Below are positions 7,178 through 15,362 of a DNA stretch of 45,861 bases, piece by piece (within the stretch, counting starts at the first letter, position 1; each line of letters starts with the position of its first letter). The stretch covers positions 1 through 45,861 of IMG/VR virus record IMGVR_UViG_3300017605_000233. One strand, given 5' to 3'. Origin of the DNA: a virus. The notes under the pieces were generated by a model. That model saw nothing but the letters and a program-made list of their open reading frames with translations, searched no databases and was not told the DNA's origin. The position numbers and the translations under genes are program-made.

Positions 7178-8301
7178 TGAAGAGAGTTATAACTACACCT
7201 AGAGTTGGTTGGCAACAAAAATTAGAAGAAAGTGGATTTGGATTTCATACTACAGATGTTAACTATTGGGATGAATCTAAACACTATTCTATTACTTCTC
7301 AAGAAGCAGATGCTATTTATTACGCTACAGAAGAATTGTGGGAGATATCTCTTACAGCTGTTCAACATGTTATTGATAAAAAACTATATCATAAGTTTCA
7401 TATTCCTGAGTTTATGTGGCAGCATATAGAGGATTCATGGAATAATGATGTTCCTTCTATTTATGGAAGATTTGATTTAGTTATCAAAGAAGATGGTAGT
7501 ATCAAAATGTTAGAGTTCAATGCTGATACTCCAACATCATTATTTGAAGCAGGAGTTATTCAATGGCAATGGCTACAGGATAAATTCAAGGATAAAGATC
7601 AGTTCAACTCTATTCATGAACAATTGATTGAATACTGGGTTTATCTTAAACCTTATTTAAATCCTGGTACATTGTATTTCTCTTGTATTAGAGATAGTCT
7701 TGAAGATTTTACAACTGTAGAATATATGAGAGATTGTGCTATTCAAGCAGGTATAGATACTGAACTCATCTTTATAGATGAGATTGGTTGGAATGGTCAA
7801 TCATTCACTGATTTGAGTGAGAGAAGTATCAATAATCTATTTAAACTTTATCCTTGGGAATGGCTTGTGAATGAAGAATTTGGTACAAATGTGCCTAAAA
7901 CAGAAACTTTATTCATTGAGCCATCTTGGAAGATGATTTTATCTAACAAAGCCATTTTACCTATTCTGTATGAACTATTCCCTAATAATAAATATCTCTT
8001 AAAAGCATACTTTGAAAAAGGAAGATTAAGTAGCTATGCTAAAAAACCTTTATTATCTAGAGAAGGAGCTAACATTAAGATTTATGAAAATGGAGTTCTT
8101 ACAGAAGAAACAGAAGGAGAATATGGAGAAGAAGGGTTCATCTATCAGGAACTATGTAAATTACCTGAATTTGGTAATGACAAAACATTAGTGGGATCTT
8201 GGATAGTGGGTCAAAAACCTGTAGGAATAGGATTTAGAGAATCTTCTACATTTATATCTGATGATAAAAGTAGGTTCGTACCACACTTAATAGAAGATTA
8301 A
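7177..8301 (+). CDS. glutathionylspermidine synthase-like ATP-grasp ligase
   Basis: This 374-aa protein matches the C-terminal synthetase region of glutathionylspermidine synthase and the stand-alone YgiC/YjfC enzymes. Visible elements are YGRFDLVI then EFNADTPT (113-120, nucleotide/Mg-binding region), FIEPSWKMILSNKAILPILY, the YLLKAYF segment, and a Gly/Glu-rich loop (EGEYGEEGFIYQELC) before a final GSWIVG strand. The family forms amide bonds to a carboxylate using ATP; the substrate here is unknown and the Cys amidase domain is absent. It is coupled to the upstream lipoprotein. YjfC-type genes in bacteria sit beside PspA-like and lipoprotein genes, similar to this block. Confidence 0.8.
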   Translation: MKRVITTPRVGWQQKLEESGFGFHTTDVNYWDESKHYSITSQEADAIYYATEELWEISLTAVQHVIDKKLYHKFHIPEFMWQHIEDSWNNDVPSIYGRFDLVIKEDGSIKMLEFNADTPTSLFEAGVIQWQWLQDKFKDKDQFNSIHEQLIEYWVYLKPYLNPGTLYFSCIRDSLEDFTTVEYMRDCAIQAGIDTELIFIDEIGWNGQSFTDLSERSINNLFKLYPWEWLVNEEFGTNVPKTETLFIEPSWKMILSNKAILPILYELFPNNKYLLKAYFEKGRLSSYAKKPLLSREGANIKIYENGVLTEETEGEYGEEGFIYQELCKLPEFGNDKTLVGSWIVGQKPVGIGFRESSTFISDDKSRFVPHLIED

Positions 8302-8306
8302 TTTTA

Positions 8307-8338
8307 TTAATTCACTGATAAGTGCTTTCACATGAAAG
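8307..8338 (+). promoter_or_regulatory. conserved leader with hairpin before tRNA-like element 1
   Basis: A segment TTAATTCACTGATA-AGTGC is followed by the hairpin CTTTCA/TGAAAG (8325-8338). The same arrangement occurs at 10299-10333 with a different stem (CCCCTCA/TGAGGGG) but the same CACATG apex, so the stem varies by compensation. Confidence 0.55.
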
Positions 8339-8339
8339 A

Positions 8340-8408
8340 GGGGGAGTTCGTCTAATGGTAGTGTGCGCTCTTAATTGAGAAATATAGGTTCGAATCCTAT
8401 ACTCCCCC
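8340..8408 (+). tRNA. tRNA-like element 1, degenerate, isotype unclear
   Basis: A GGGGGAGT/ACTCCCCC acceptor stem (8340-8347 with 8401-8408) and a perfect T arm (ATAGG, loop TTCGAAT, CCTAT; 8384-8400) are intact. A D-loop-like TAATGGTA lies at 8353-8360. The D stem does not pair well, and the anticodon region offers only CTC/GAG around TTAATT. The total is about 69 nt and no CCA is encoded. A Lys-like CTCTTAA loop is present but its stem fails. It is either a decayed tRNA or a tRNA mimic used for RNA processing. Confidence 0.45.
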
Positions 8409-8446
8409 ACTGATTATTAATAAATTTTAAACAAAAATCAAACATT

Positions 8447-9418
8447 ATGAAAAATCCAAAAGTTTTAGGTATTATTATTTTATTGTGTGTAATTGGTCTA
8501 GGAGGCTATAAATATTACACTATCAAACATCCAGAAGCAATTCAAGCTGTTGTTCAAAATCAATCTTTGGCTGATGGTGGAAGTATTGTTTCTGATATCA
8601 TTAAGCCTTCTTCAAGTTTTACTGTAGATGTAGAGAACCCTGTTGATTTTACTAAAATGGGTGTTATTGAAGTGGGTGCTTCAGGATTCAATTGCTTTGT
8701 AGTTAAAGTGGACAAAGAAGACAGATGGGCTTTAGACTATAAAGAATTTGGTGAGTCTTTAGCTTATGAAGGATTTATGTCAGTAGATGATGTAAAGCTA
8801 GGATTGAAGAAATACATTGGAGCTATTGCTGAACATGGTGTTAATGGAAGAAATATCCATTTTGTTATGTCTTCAGGAGCTCTTAAGAATCCTAAAACTA
8901 AATTGATTGTAGAATCAATTAAGAAGATGGGATATGTTGTTAATGAAGTTACTGCTACTCAAGAAGGACAATATGCTTTTATGGCTCTACTTTCTAAGAG
9001 TTATAGAGATAATTCATTTACTGTAGATATAGGTTCAGGAAACACTAAAGTTACTTGGTATGAAAACGGTAGAATTAAATCTCTAGAAGGACCAGGAGCT
9101 AAGTATAGTCAAAATAACTTATCAAATGAGGAAGCTTATAAACAGATAACTGATCTTGTTAATAAAGTACCTATGGAAAGAAGACAACAATGTTTTATTA
9201 TTGGAGGTGCTCCATTTAAAATGGCTAAAGAATCTAGAAATGGTGAAGAAAGATTCACTCTTTTGAAATCTCCTGAAGATTATAATGCTAATGGTAATGA
9301 TAAGATGATTGCAGGTATTAATATCTATAAAGCAATTTTTGATGCTTCTAAGACAGACAAATTCATCTTTGACTGGGATTCTAATTTTACAATTGGATTC
9401 TTACTAACTCTTAACTAA
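8447..9418 (+). CDS. membrane-anchored Ppx/GppA-like (ASKHA) ATPase
   Basis: This 323-aa protein has an N-terminal transmembrane anchor (residues 5-22) and a linker rich in Ser/Val. An actin/Hsp70/Ppx-type nucleotide-binding fold follows: phosphate-1 strand VIEVGASGFNCFVV (73-86), phosphate-2 motif VDIGSGNTK (193-201) and adenosine-type FIIGGAP. The ATEEG-like TQEGQYAF is typical of exopolyphosphatase/GppA proteins. It may bind or hydrolyse a phosphate polymer or nucleotide at the membrane. It is paired with the next coiled-coil gene (1-nt gap), and the pair is flanked by two tRNA-like elements. Confidence 0.7.
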   Translation: MKNPKVLGIIILLCVIGLGGYKYYTIKHPEAIQAVVQNQSLADGGSIVSDIIKPSSSFTVDVENPVDFTKMGVIEVGASGFNCFVVKVDKEDRWALDYKEFGESLAYEGFMSVDDVKLGLKKYIGAIAEHGVNGRNIHFVMSSGALKNPKTKLIVESIKKMGYVVNEVTATQEGQYAFMALLSKSYRDNSFTVDIGSGNTKVTWYENGRIKSLEGPGAKYSQNNLSNEEAYKQITDLVNKVPMERRQQCFIIGGAPFKMAKESRNGEERFTLLKSPEDYNANGNDKMIAGINIYKAIFDASKTDKFIFDWDSNFTIGFLLTLN

Positions 9419-9419
9419 T

Positions 9420-10289
9420 ATGACACCAAAAATTGATTTAACAAATCCAACACAAAAGTTTATTGCTGCTGGATTTATAGGGGTGGTTTTACTTATTCTC
9501 TATTATCTATTACCACCATTAGTTGTTATTCTAAGTAATCTTTATTTAGTTGTAGGATTATTAATTCCTGTTGCATTTGTATGTCTATATCCATCATTTG
9601 TATGGGATACATTCAAGGAGCTAAGTTGGAATCTAACTAAAAGTATGATATCTAAGAACAAGCTTGGATATATGTATCGTTATCATGATTACTTATTGAT
9701 GAGAATAGGAAAATTAGAGAATAATGTTACTAATGTTACTGCTGCTAAGATAGGATTACAGAAGATGATTAATGATACAGGTAAACGTGTAGCTAAAGGT
9801 AAAGCTGATTATGTTTCTTATGAAAAACAAGGAGCTAGTAAATTAGCTCTATCTTCTTTAGCTAATAAAGTAACTGTGGATGAAAATCAACTTAAAGTAT
9901 TTCTACCTCAATTTACTAGTGTAGAGAGTAATGAGAAGTATTTATTAGAATTACTTGATTTCATGAGAGTAGATGCTGAACAATTGAAGTATACAATTGA
10001 TGCAAAAGCTAGTGAATTTAAGATTCTAGAACAAGTTGCTGAAGCTACTGGTAATGCTAAAGAATTCTTAAAAGGAGCTACTCCTGAGTTTAAAATATTC
10101 CAAGAATCTTTAACACAACTTGAAGCATCAGCAAATCTTTACACAGCTAAGATTTCTAATTTTGAAAGAGAGGCTAAGCCTCTAATGGAAAGAATGGCTT
10201 TAGATAAGACTATTTCAGAAGATGAAGGATTAAGACTTATTGAAGAGTTCAAGAACAGTACTAAAGGTATTGACTTTAAAATAGAATAG
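9420..10289 (+). CDS. membrane-anchored coiled-coil protein
   Basis: This 289-aa protein has two closely spaced transmembrane helices (about residues 15-33 and 38-58), then a long mostly helical region with coiled-coil character (about 85-285; many Leu/Lys/Glu). The shape is reminiscent of PspA-like envelope-stress proteins attached to a membrane hairpin, but no sequence hallmark of PspA is certain. It is co-transcribed with the upstream ATPase and probably its partner at the inner membrane. Confidence 0.6.
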   Translation: MTPKIDLTNPTQKFIAAGFIGVVLLILYYLLPPLVVILSNLYLVVGLLIPVAFVCLYPSFVWDTFKELSWNLTKSMISKNKLGYMYRYHDYLLMRIGKLENNVTNVTAAKIGLQKMINDTGKRVAKGKADYVSYEKQGASKLALSSLANKVTVDENQLKVFLPQFTSVESNEKYLLELLDFMRVDAEQLKYTIDAKASEFKILEQVAEATGNAKEFLKGATPEFKIFQESLTQLEASANLYTAKISNFEREAKPLMERMALDKTISEDEGLRLIEEFKNSTKGIDFKIE

Positions 10290-10298
10290 TTTGGTTAA

Positions 10299-10333
10299 TT
10301 AATTCAATGACACAGTGCCCCTCACATGAGGGG
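10299..10333 (+). promoter_or_regulatory. conserved leader with hairpin before tRNA-like element 2
   Basis: TTAATTCAATGACAC-AGTGC is followed by CCCCTCA/TGAGGGG (10318-10333). It matches the 8307-8338 element, with stem bases exchanged on both sides while the apex CACATG is kept. This supports a selected RNA structure. Confidence 0.55.
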
Positions 10334-10337
10334 GTTT

Positions 10338-10400
10338 GGCAGTACATAGGTAATGATGGTAAAATAATATCCATTAGAAGTTCGATTCTTCTTACTGCCA
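10338..10400 (+). tRNA. tRNA-like element 2, truncated, isotype unclear
   Basis: The acceptor is GGCAGTA (10338-10344) with TACTGCC (10393-10399) and discriminator A. The T arm is AGAAG, loop TTCGATT, CTTCT (10376-10392). Between them are only 31 nt: no D stem, and a single possible stem GATGG/CCATT around an 11-nt loop. It is too short for a canonical tRNA. Like element 1, it keeps the half recognised by RNase P/Z and EF-Tu but not the decoding half. Confidence 0.4.
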
Positions 10401-10422
10401 CTAAACTTAAAATAAATAAATT

Positions 10423-10809
10423 ATGTCACACACAATTAATGAATCAGCAAAGTATATCCATGATGCTTATGGAGTGAGTATGTCTCATTTAGATGAGATT
10501 ACAGAAAAAATGGCACACATATGTGGTTTAGCTACATATGGTAAAGAACCTTCAGGATTTTTAGCTAAAAAGGTTCAAGAAACCTTCAGTAAAGAAGATC
10601 TTGAAATGATTGCTACAATGTTTTTAATTAAAACTATAAATACAGCAAATGATGAAGAACCAGATGAAGATTGTCAATGTCCTTCTTGTAAAACTAAAAG
10701 AGGAGAAGAAGGAGGAATATCTTCTATTATAGCAAAACTTGAAAAGGACTTTCCTGGAGCTAAAGTAATGGCTTTTAAAGTTCCTAAAGATGGTAAAACA
10801 AACTGTTAA
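10423..10809 (+). CDS. hypothetical protein with Cys cluster
   Basis: The 128-aa protein has a helical N-terminal domain (residues 1-70), then an acidic stretch followed by CQCPSCK (about 87-93), which could bind a metal with the C-terminal Cys. Family unknown. It begins the gene run after the second tRNA-like element. Confidence 0.55.
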   Translation: MSHTINESAKYIHDAYGVSMSHLDEITEKMAHICGLATYGKEPSGFLAKKVQETFSKEDLEMIATMFLIKTINTANDEEPDEDCQCPSCKTKRGEEGGISSIIAKLEKDFPGAKVMAFKVPKDGKTNC

Positions 10810-10812
10810 CCT

Positions 10813-11112
10813 ATGTCAGACAGAACAAAAAAGAAAACTACAAGAGTAGAGTGCTACTTTGATAGTATTACAGAAGAAGATAATGTAAGATACTATGGGA
10901 AATCTGCCAGAAGAAGAGCTGTTCTAACTGCATCTACAGATGACGGACAGAAAATGTTCTTTCAGGTAAGAGAGATTATGATTGATAGAATCAAAGAACT
11001 TAATGTAGAGGTAGATGATGCCATTACTGTAGATTTTGTCTTTGATGGTAAAGAATTCAATGGAAGATGGTTTAACAACTTATTTATTAACGATATAAAT
11101 TTTTCAGAGTAA
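10813..11112 (+). CDS. DUF3127-like OB-fold protein
   Basis: This 99-aa protein has the pattern of the Bacteroidota DUF3127 family: a first beta strand with basic start, MFFQV in the middle, VDDAITVDFVFDGKEFNGRW and the closing FNNLFINDI. In that family the fold is an OB barrel thought to bind single-stranded nucleic acid. The match is by pattern only. Its stop overlaps the next ATG by one base. Confidence 0.5.
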   Translation: MSDRTKKKTTRVECYFDSITEEDNVRYYGKSARRRAVLTASTDDGQKMFFQVREIMIDRIKELNVEVDDAITVDFVFDGKEFNGRWFNNLFINDINFSE

Positions 11113-11495
11113 TGAGTCCACAAGAATTTGAAGCAAAGAATATAGGAAATTTTGATTCCTATCATGAGCTAATGGAAGCTTACACAAAGCTTAAACTAAG
11201 AGAACAAGCTGAATCTATGTATACCTCAGAAGAGGTAAAGGAAATCTTAATTAGATTTAAATCTGATGTGATTACCAATCACCAAGCTCAGATAACTAAT
11301 CTTAATCCTTATCAATGGTTTAAGCAGTTTGAGAAAGAAGGTGTATTATATGTAAGATTAGGGTTATTTACAGAAGATCAAATGTATTTGTTTGCAGGTT
11401 ATTGTATGGGCAAAAGAATGCAAGATCCTACTAGAGATGTTACTGAAATAATGGAAGAATGGAAAGAAGATTTTAAAATCAGTCAAAATGTCTGA
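11112..11495 (+). CDS. hypothetical phage protein
   Basis: This 127-aa helical protein has the aromatic motif LNPYQWFKQF near residue 66 and an acidic C-terminus. Family not recognised. It overlaps the next small ORF by 8 nt. Two hairpins (ATAGGAA/TTCCTAT, 11142-11162; AAGCTT/AAGCTT, about 11177-11193) lie in its first 85 nt. Confidence 0.55.
   Translation: MSPQEFEAKNIGNFDSYHELMEAYTKLKLREQAESMYTSEEVKEILIRFKSDVITNHQAQITNLNPYQWFKQFEKEGVLYVRLGLFTEDQMYLFAGYCMGKRMQDPTRDVTEIMEEWKEDFKISQNV
11142..11162 (+). promoter_or_regulatory. start-proximal RNA hairpin
   Basis: ATAGGAA (11142-11148) pairs with TTCCTAT (11156-11162) around a 7-nt loop, 31 nt into the gene. Confidence 0.45.
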
Positions 11496-11628
11496 TAAAA
11501 AACAAACATTAGCAGATGCCCTCATGTCATGGGGGCTTAATGGTTTAATTAGTGTATCAGATGATAACCTAATAGAATTATCAATTATTGTAAACAGAGA
11601 ACTAAAGAAAAGAGATTTAATATTATGA
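11488..11628 (+). CDS. small hypothetical protein
   Basis: This 46-aa ORF overlaps the genes on both sides (ATGA at 11625-11628). It has MSWGLNGLISVSDDNLIELS and a charged tail. A G/C-rich hairpin (GCCC ... GGGC) covers about 11518-11537. No function is assigned; it is supported by packing and coupling. Confidence 0.45.
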   Translation: MSDKKQTLADALMSWGLNGLISVSDDNLIELSIIVNRELKKRDLIL

Positions 11629-12044
11629 AAAACGTACAAGAATTTAAAGACTTCCTAAAAATTGAATTTATGGAAGAGCATCAAGCCTATGGTCATTTTC
11701 CATTTCATATAGTATCTGAGGATCAACAAAATAAAATAACCTTAGGTGCTATGGTTTTAAGCAGTATTGGTAAGTGCTATAAAATGTTTCATGATACTAT
11801 GAAAGGTGGGGCTAAAAGATGTTATATGTCTGTAGATTTTCCAGCAATGAAAGATATAGAGCATGATTTTATAGCTGTATTCTCTTATGAGAGTAGCACT
11901 CATGAAATGAATCTTGTTGCTATTCCTTATAATGGGGAAACAGGAGAAAGATATCCTGAAATAAGTTATAAAGATTCTGAAATCCTAAATGAAATCTTTA
12001 AGGAATTTGCTATGACAGTAGTAAGAGAAGCAGGAATAGTATGA
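11625..12044 (+). CDS. hypothetical phage protein
   Basis: This 139-aa mixed alpha/beta protein has KRCYMSVDFPAMKDIEHDFI in the centre and a helical C-terminus (residues 118-139). No family is recognised. Its stop overlaps the next ATG (ATGA, 12041-12044). Confidence 0.55.
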   Translation: MKNVQEFKDFLKIEFMEEHQAYGHFPFHIVSEDQQNKITLGAMVLSSIGKCYKMFHDTMKGGAKRCYMSVDFPAMKDIEHDFIAVFSYESSTHEMNLVAIPYNGETGERYPEISYKDSEILNEIFKEFAMTVVREAGIV

Positions 12045-12235
12045 AGAAAGTTATAGTATTAGATTTTCAAACAGCAGAGGTACATATATTCAGTGTACCT
12101 AATGATGTAGAAACTGAAGAGTTCTTATGGGAACAGTGTTCACAAGATGGATTAACATTCAAACCAGACAGTTGTGAATGGATGGAATTAGATTTGTCTG
12201 AAACAGAAGGAAGAGTACCAATTTATATTCATTAA
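12041..12235 (+). CDS. small acidic hypothetical protein
   Basis: This 64-aa acidic protein starts MKKVIVLDFQTAEVHIFSVP, a beta hairpin-like start seen in small phage proteins. Function unknown. A 7-bp hairpin AGGTACA/TGTACCT lies at 12078-12100. Confidence 0.5.
   Translation: MKKVIVLDFQTAEVHIFSVPNDVETEEFLWEQCSQDGLTFKPDSCEWMELDLSETEGRVPIYIH
12078..12100 (+). promoter_or_regulatory. start-proximal RNA hairpin
   Basis: AGGTACA (12078-12084) pairs with TGTACCT (12094-12100) around a 9-nt loop, 38 nt into the gene. Confidence 0.45.
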
Positions 12236-12255
12236 TAAACTAAAGAAAATAAAAC

Positions 12256-14391
12256 ATGAAATTTGTAGAATTTAATCAAAAGATTCAAGAGCAGTTTGCT
12301 GTAATGTGTAAAACTGGAAAGCTATTCAGAAGCTCTATTAGTGGGCAAGAATTGTGGGATTTATATTTAGGAAGCTTTAAAACAGGGGATAACCCTGTTT
12401 TTAGAGACCCTGATAGCTCTCAACATAATGGTAATAATGATAATTCCTTTATGAGAAGATATGGGAATATTGTTGCTATTAATGAAAACAATGAAATTGT
12501 TTCAATGTTTGATCTTGTTCTTGAGGAAGACTCTAAGTATTGGTCTCCTGCATTAGTATTATCTGATAAATTGAAATTTGCTCCAATCAAAGATGTATTC
12601 TTTGAAACATTTGATGAACTGAAAAGTTTACCTTATGAATCTTGTAGTAAGAATCAAAATACATTTAGACTAGGAATAGCTTCTAATCACAAAATCTATA
12701 CAGAAGAAGAAGCTGCTATGTATGGTGTAGTGAAGGCAGGAGAGCTTTATACATTCAACCATTTCCATTTAGATTTACCTAAAGGGTTTGTAAATATGTC
12801 TGGAGCATCTGTGGAGTCTATTATGTCTAGCTATAGAGCTTCTAAGGAAGTATTTAAGAGAGGACTTGATGAAATCTCATTAGATACTTTGAATCTTGTT
12901 GTAGACCTTATTAATCAGGGTTCTTTATTAGACGGAGAAACCCATGTTAAGAAAGTAAAAGCTATGGCTATTCTTAAAGAAGAGTATGATAGACTACCAG
13001 CAAGTGTTAGAGATAATTGGTCTTGGGTTTCTAGTTATGATTTTCCTTTAGCTAGATTCAGAAATGAATTGATTGGTGTTCTTTGTGTAGAATTATCTCA
13101 AGGAGAAGAATTGAACAAAGCTTGTCAGAATTGGAACAAAAGAGTAGATCCTGCCAATTATATGAAAGCTGTTGCTCCTTTTACAGAGAGTCAAAAGAAA
13201 GCAGCTCTAAAAGTGGTTGAAGAAGGTGGCTACATGGATTCTTTCAATAGAAGACTTGCTACTATTGATGATATTAAGATTAGCGAGATTCTTCATAGTA
13301 ATGTGGGTGATGGTATCATTAAATCTACTACAATCTTTGATGGTCTTAAGTCTACCGCTTCTACAAGACATAAAAGAAGTGAATTTGATGGTGTAGAGGA
13401 AGTAACTATTGAGAAATTCATGAAAGACATTCTTCCAGGATGTTCATCTATTGAGGTGTTGGTAAATAACTCTCATGAAGGTAATATGGTTACTATGACT
13501 ACTGCTGAAGATCCAAATAGTAAACCTATGTTCAAATGGGATAATAACTATTCTTGGACATTTAATGGTAATCTAGCAGGTAAATCTCAAATCAAAGAAG
13601 AGGTTAAATCTAAAGGAGGTAAAGTAGATGGTGTTCTTAGATTCTCTATGATGTGGGCTGATGGTAATGGAGATAATTCTGACCTTGATTTACATTGTAT
13701 AGAACCTAATGGTTTTGAAATCTCTTATTTGGGTAGAGTAAGTAGTATGACAAAAGGCAATCTTGATGTTGATATTACAACTCCAGAAGGAGAACTAGCT
13801 GTTGAAAACATCACCTATCCTGAATTAGCTAGAATGGCTAATGGAACTTACAAATTGTTTATTAGACAGTTTATTGCTAGAAGTTCTAAAGGATTTAAAG
13901 CAGAAGTAGAGTTTAATGGAGAATTGTATTCTTATGAATACAACAAACCTGTAAGAGGAGATATTCAAATAGCTGAAGTAACCTTGAAAAATGGGGTATT
14001 TACTATTGTTCATAAACTTCCATGTACAGATGGTGTTGGTGTAAGTAAAGAAATCTATGGACTTGAAACTAATAAGTTCCATAAAGTGAATCTTGTTTGT
14101 TTATCTCCTAACCATTGGGGAGATAATGCTGTAGGTAATAAGCACTATTTCTTTATGATTGATGGTTGTAAAACTGAATCAGACATTAGAAGCTACCACA
14201 TAGAGAATCTAAATGCTGAACTAGCTGCTAATAGAAAGGTATTAGAGCCTCTAGCAGCTACAATCATGCTTAAGCCTGAGGATAAACAATTATCAGGGTT
14301 AGGGTTTAACCATACTGTTCTTGACACCGTTGTTTTAAGGTTATCTGGCTCTCATAAGAGAGTCATCAAAGTTAATTTTGGTCGTGTGTAA
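12256..14391 (+). CDS. large protein with C-terminal YfaP/DUF2135-like domain
   Basis: The 711-aa product has no signal peptide. The first 430 residues are mixed alpha/beta with no recognised motif. From about residue 460, SMMWADGNGDNSDLDLHCIE is followed by EPNGFEISYLGR, LDVDITTP and AVENITYP. This DLDLHV-x-EPNG and LDVD-x-TP arrangement is that of the YfaP (DUF2135) beta-sandwich found near VWA and stress-response genes. It may bind or sense a ligand with the VWA/ATP-grasp block. The last 14 nt overlap an HNH endonuclease gene, and a terminator-like hairpin lies at 12379-12401. Confidence 0.6.
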   Translation: MKFVEFNQKIQEQFAVMCKTGKLFRSSISGQELWDLYLGSFKTGDNPVFRDPDSSQHNGNNDNSFMRRYGNIVAINENNEIVSMFDLVLEEDSKYWSPALVLSDKLKFAPIKDVFFETFDELKSLPYESCSKNQNTFRLGIASNHKIYTEEEAAMYGVVKAGELYTFNHFHLDLPKGFVNMSGASVESIMSSYRASKEVFKRGLDEISLDTLNLVVDLINQGSLLDGETHVKKVKAMAILKEEYDRLPASVRDNWSWVSSYDFPLARFRNELIGVLCVELSQGEELNKACQNWNKRVDPANYMKAVAPFTESQKKAALKVVEEGGYMDSFNRRLATIDDIKISEILHSNVGDGIIKSTTIFDGLKSTASTRHKRSEFDGVEEVTIEKFMKDILPGCSSIEVLVNNSHEGNMVTMTTAEDPNSKPMFKWDNNYSWTFNGNLAGKSQIKEEVKSKGGKVDGVLRFSMMWADGNGDNSDLDLHCIEPNGFEISYLGRVSSMTKGNLDVDITTPEGELAVENITYPELARMANGTYKLFIRQFIARSSKGFKAEVEFNGELYSYEYNKPVRGDIQIAEVTLKNGVFTIVHKLPCTDGVGVSKEIYGLETNKFHKVNLVCLSPNHWGDNAVGNKHYFFMIDGCKTESDIRSYHIENLNAELAANRKVLEPLAATIMLKPEDKQLSGLGFNHTVLDTVVLRLSGSHKRVIKVNFGRV
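12379..12401 (+). promoter_or_regulatory. terminator-like hairpin inside the 5' part of a gene
   Basis: AAAACAGGG (12379-12387) pairs over 9 bp with CCCTGTTTT (12393-12401) around GATAA, with the T run inside the stem. It sits 124 nt into the 711-aa gene and looks like a bidirectional or attenuating terminator. Confidence 0.6.
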
Positions 14392-14944
14392 AGCAATAGA
14401 AATAGTAACAGGAACTAAGTATGGGAGATTAACTGTAGTAAGAGAAGGTCCTATACATAAAAATCCACAGGGAAAACCATGTAGAAAAGTTATTTGCACT
14501 TGTGAATGTGGTAAAGAAGTTACTGTTTTTTGGGGTACTTTAAGAAATGGTAGAACCAAATCTTGTGGGTGTTATATGAGAGAAGTAAATGGAGAAAGAA
14601 TAGGAAAACAATCTAGAACTCATGGTAACACTCCAGTAGGAGATAATGAATTTAAGTCTTTATACTTTGTATGGAATTCTATTAAGCAGAGATGTTATAA
14701 TAAAAAATCGGAAAAATATCATGTTTATGGTGGAAAAGGAATTAAAGTATGTGAAGAATGGATTCATGATTTTTCCAAATTTAGAGATTGGGCAATATCT
14801 AATGGTTACTATAAACAATCTAAAACCACTCCTTTTAAAGAAAAGCTTTCTATTGACAGAAAAGACCCTGATCAGGATTATACTCCTGAAAATTGTAGAT
14901 GGATCACTATAAGTGAGAATTCATCTAGAAGGCATAATAAATAA
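14378..14944 (+). CDS. free-standing HNH homing endonuclease (AP2/HNH type)
   Basis: This 188-aa ORF has the layout of phage HNH selfish genes: a GRLTVV beta start, a Cys-rich zinc region (CTCECGKEV ... SCGC), YGGKGIKVCEEW, and the nuclease end LSIDRKDPDQDYTPENCRW. Such enzymes cut a recipient locus so that their gene is copied in. The frame opens at TTG 14378 inside the preceding gene; GTG 14384 is an alternative, and the first ATG falls only at residue 71. The start is therefore uncertain and the gene appears to have been inserted against the 3' end of its neighbour. Confidence 0.8.
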   Translation: MVVCKAIEIVTGTKYGRLTVVREGPIHKNPQGKPCRKVICTCECGKEVTVFWGTLRNGRTKSCGCYMREVNGERIGKQSRTHGNTPVGDNEFKSLYFVWNSIKQRCYNKKSEKYHVYGGKGIKVCEEWIHDFSKFRDWAISNGYYKQSKTTPFKEKLSIDRKDPDQDYTPENCRWITISENSSRRHNK

Positions 14945-14966
14945 TAAAAATTAAATTTTAAATAAT

Positions 14967-15359
14967 ATGAAAAACGTAGTATTAGAAGGATTAAAAATTG
15001 GAATTAGATTCCAAACTTCAAAAGGTTCATTAACTACTGAACAATTGTTTCAATTATCTATGACTGAATTGAGCAGTTGTATCAAGGAATCTAGAAAGAT
15101 TATCAAGAGTTCAGAATCTGAAGATGAAGAACTAGATTTTCTATCTGAAACTTCAGTTAGTAAAGTAGATAAAGTGTCTCAATTAAGATTTGATATCTTA
15201 AAAGAAGTCTATACTACTAGAAGAGAAGACCTTGATGCAGCTAAAACTTCTAGAGATAATAGAGAACACAACACTAAAATTCTTGCATTAATTGCTGAGA
15301 AGAAAGATGGTGAGTTAGCTGGTAAATCTATTGAGGAACTTGAAAAAATGCTAAAATAA
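14967..15359 (+). CDS. hypothetical helical protein
   Basis: This 130-aa Lys/Glu/Ser-rich, predominantly helical protein has heptad-like repeats (residues 40-110). It is not recognised. A 7-bp perfect hairpin TTGGAAT/ATTCCAA lies at 14998-15014. Confidence 0.55.
   Translation: MKNVVLEGLKIGIRFQTSKGSLTTEQLFQLSMTELSSCIKESRKIIKSSESEDEELDFLSETSVSKVDKVSQLRFDILKEVYTTRREDLDAAKTSRDNREHNTKILALIAEKKDGELAGKSIEELEKMLK
14998..15014 (+). promoter_or_regulatory. start-proximal RNA hairpin
   Basis: TTGGAAT (14998-15004) pairs with ATTCCAA (15008-15014) around TAG, 32 nt into the gene. Confidence 0.5.
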
Positions 15360-15362
15360 ATT

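Noticed and set aside
8340-10400. Calling the two tRNA-like elements as functional tRNAs with a set isotype
   Set aside because: Acceptor and T arms fit, but D and anticodon stems do not pair in any register I tried; Lys (CTT) and Leu/Ile readings of element 1 fail on the stem. I keep them as tRNA-like only.
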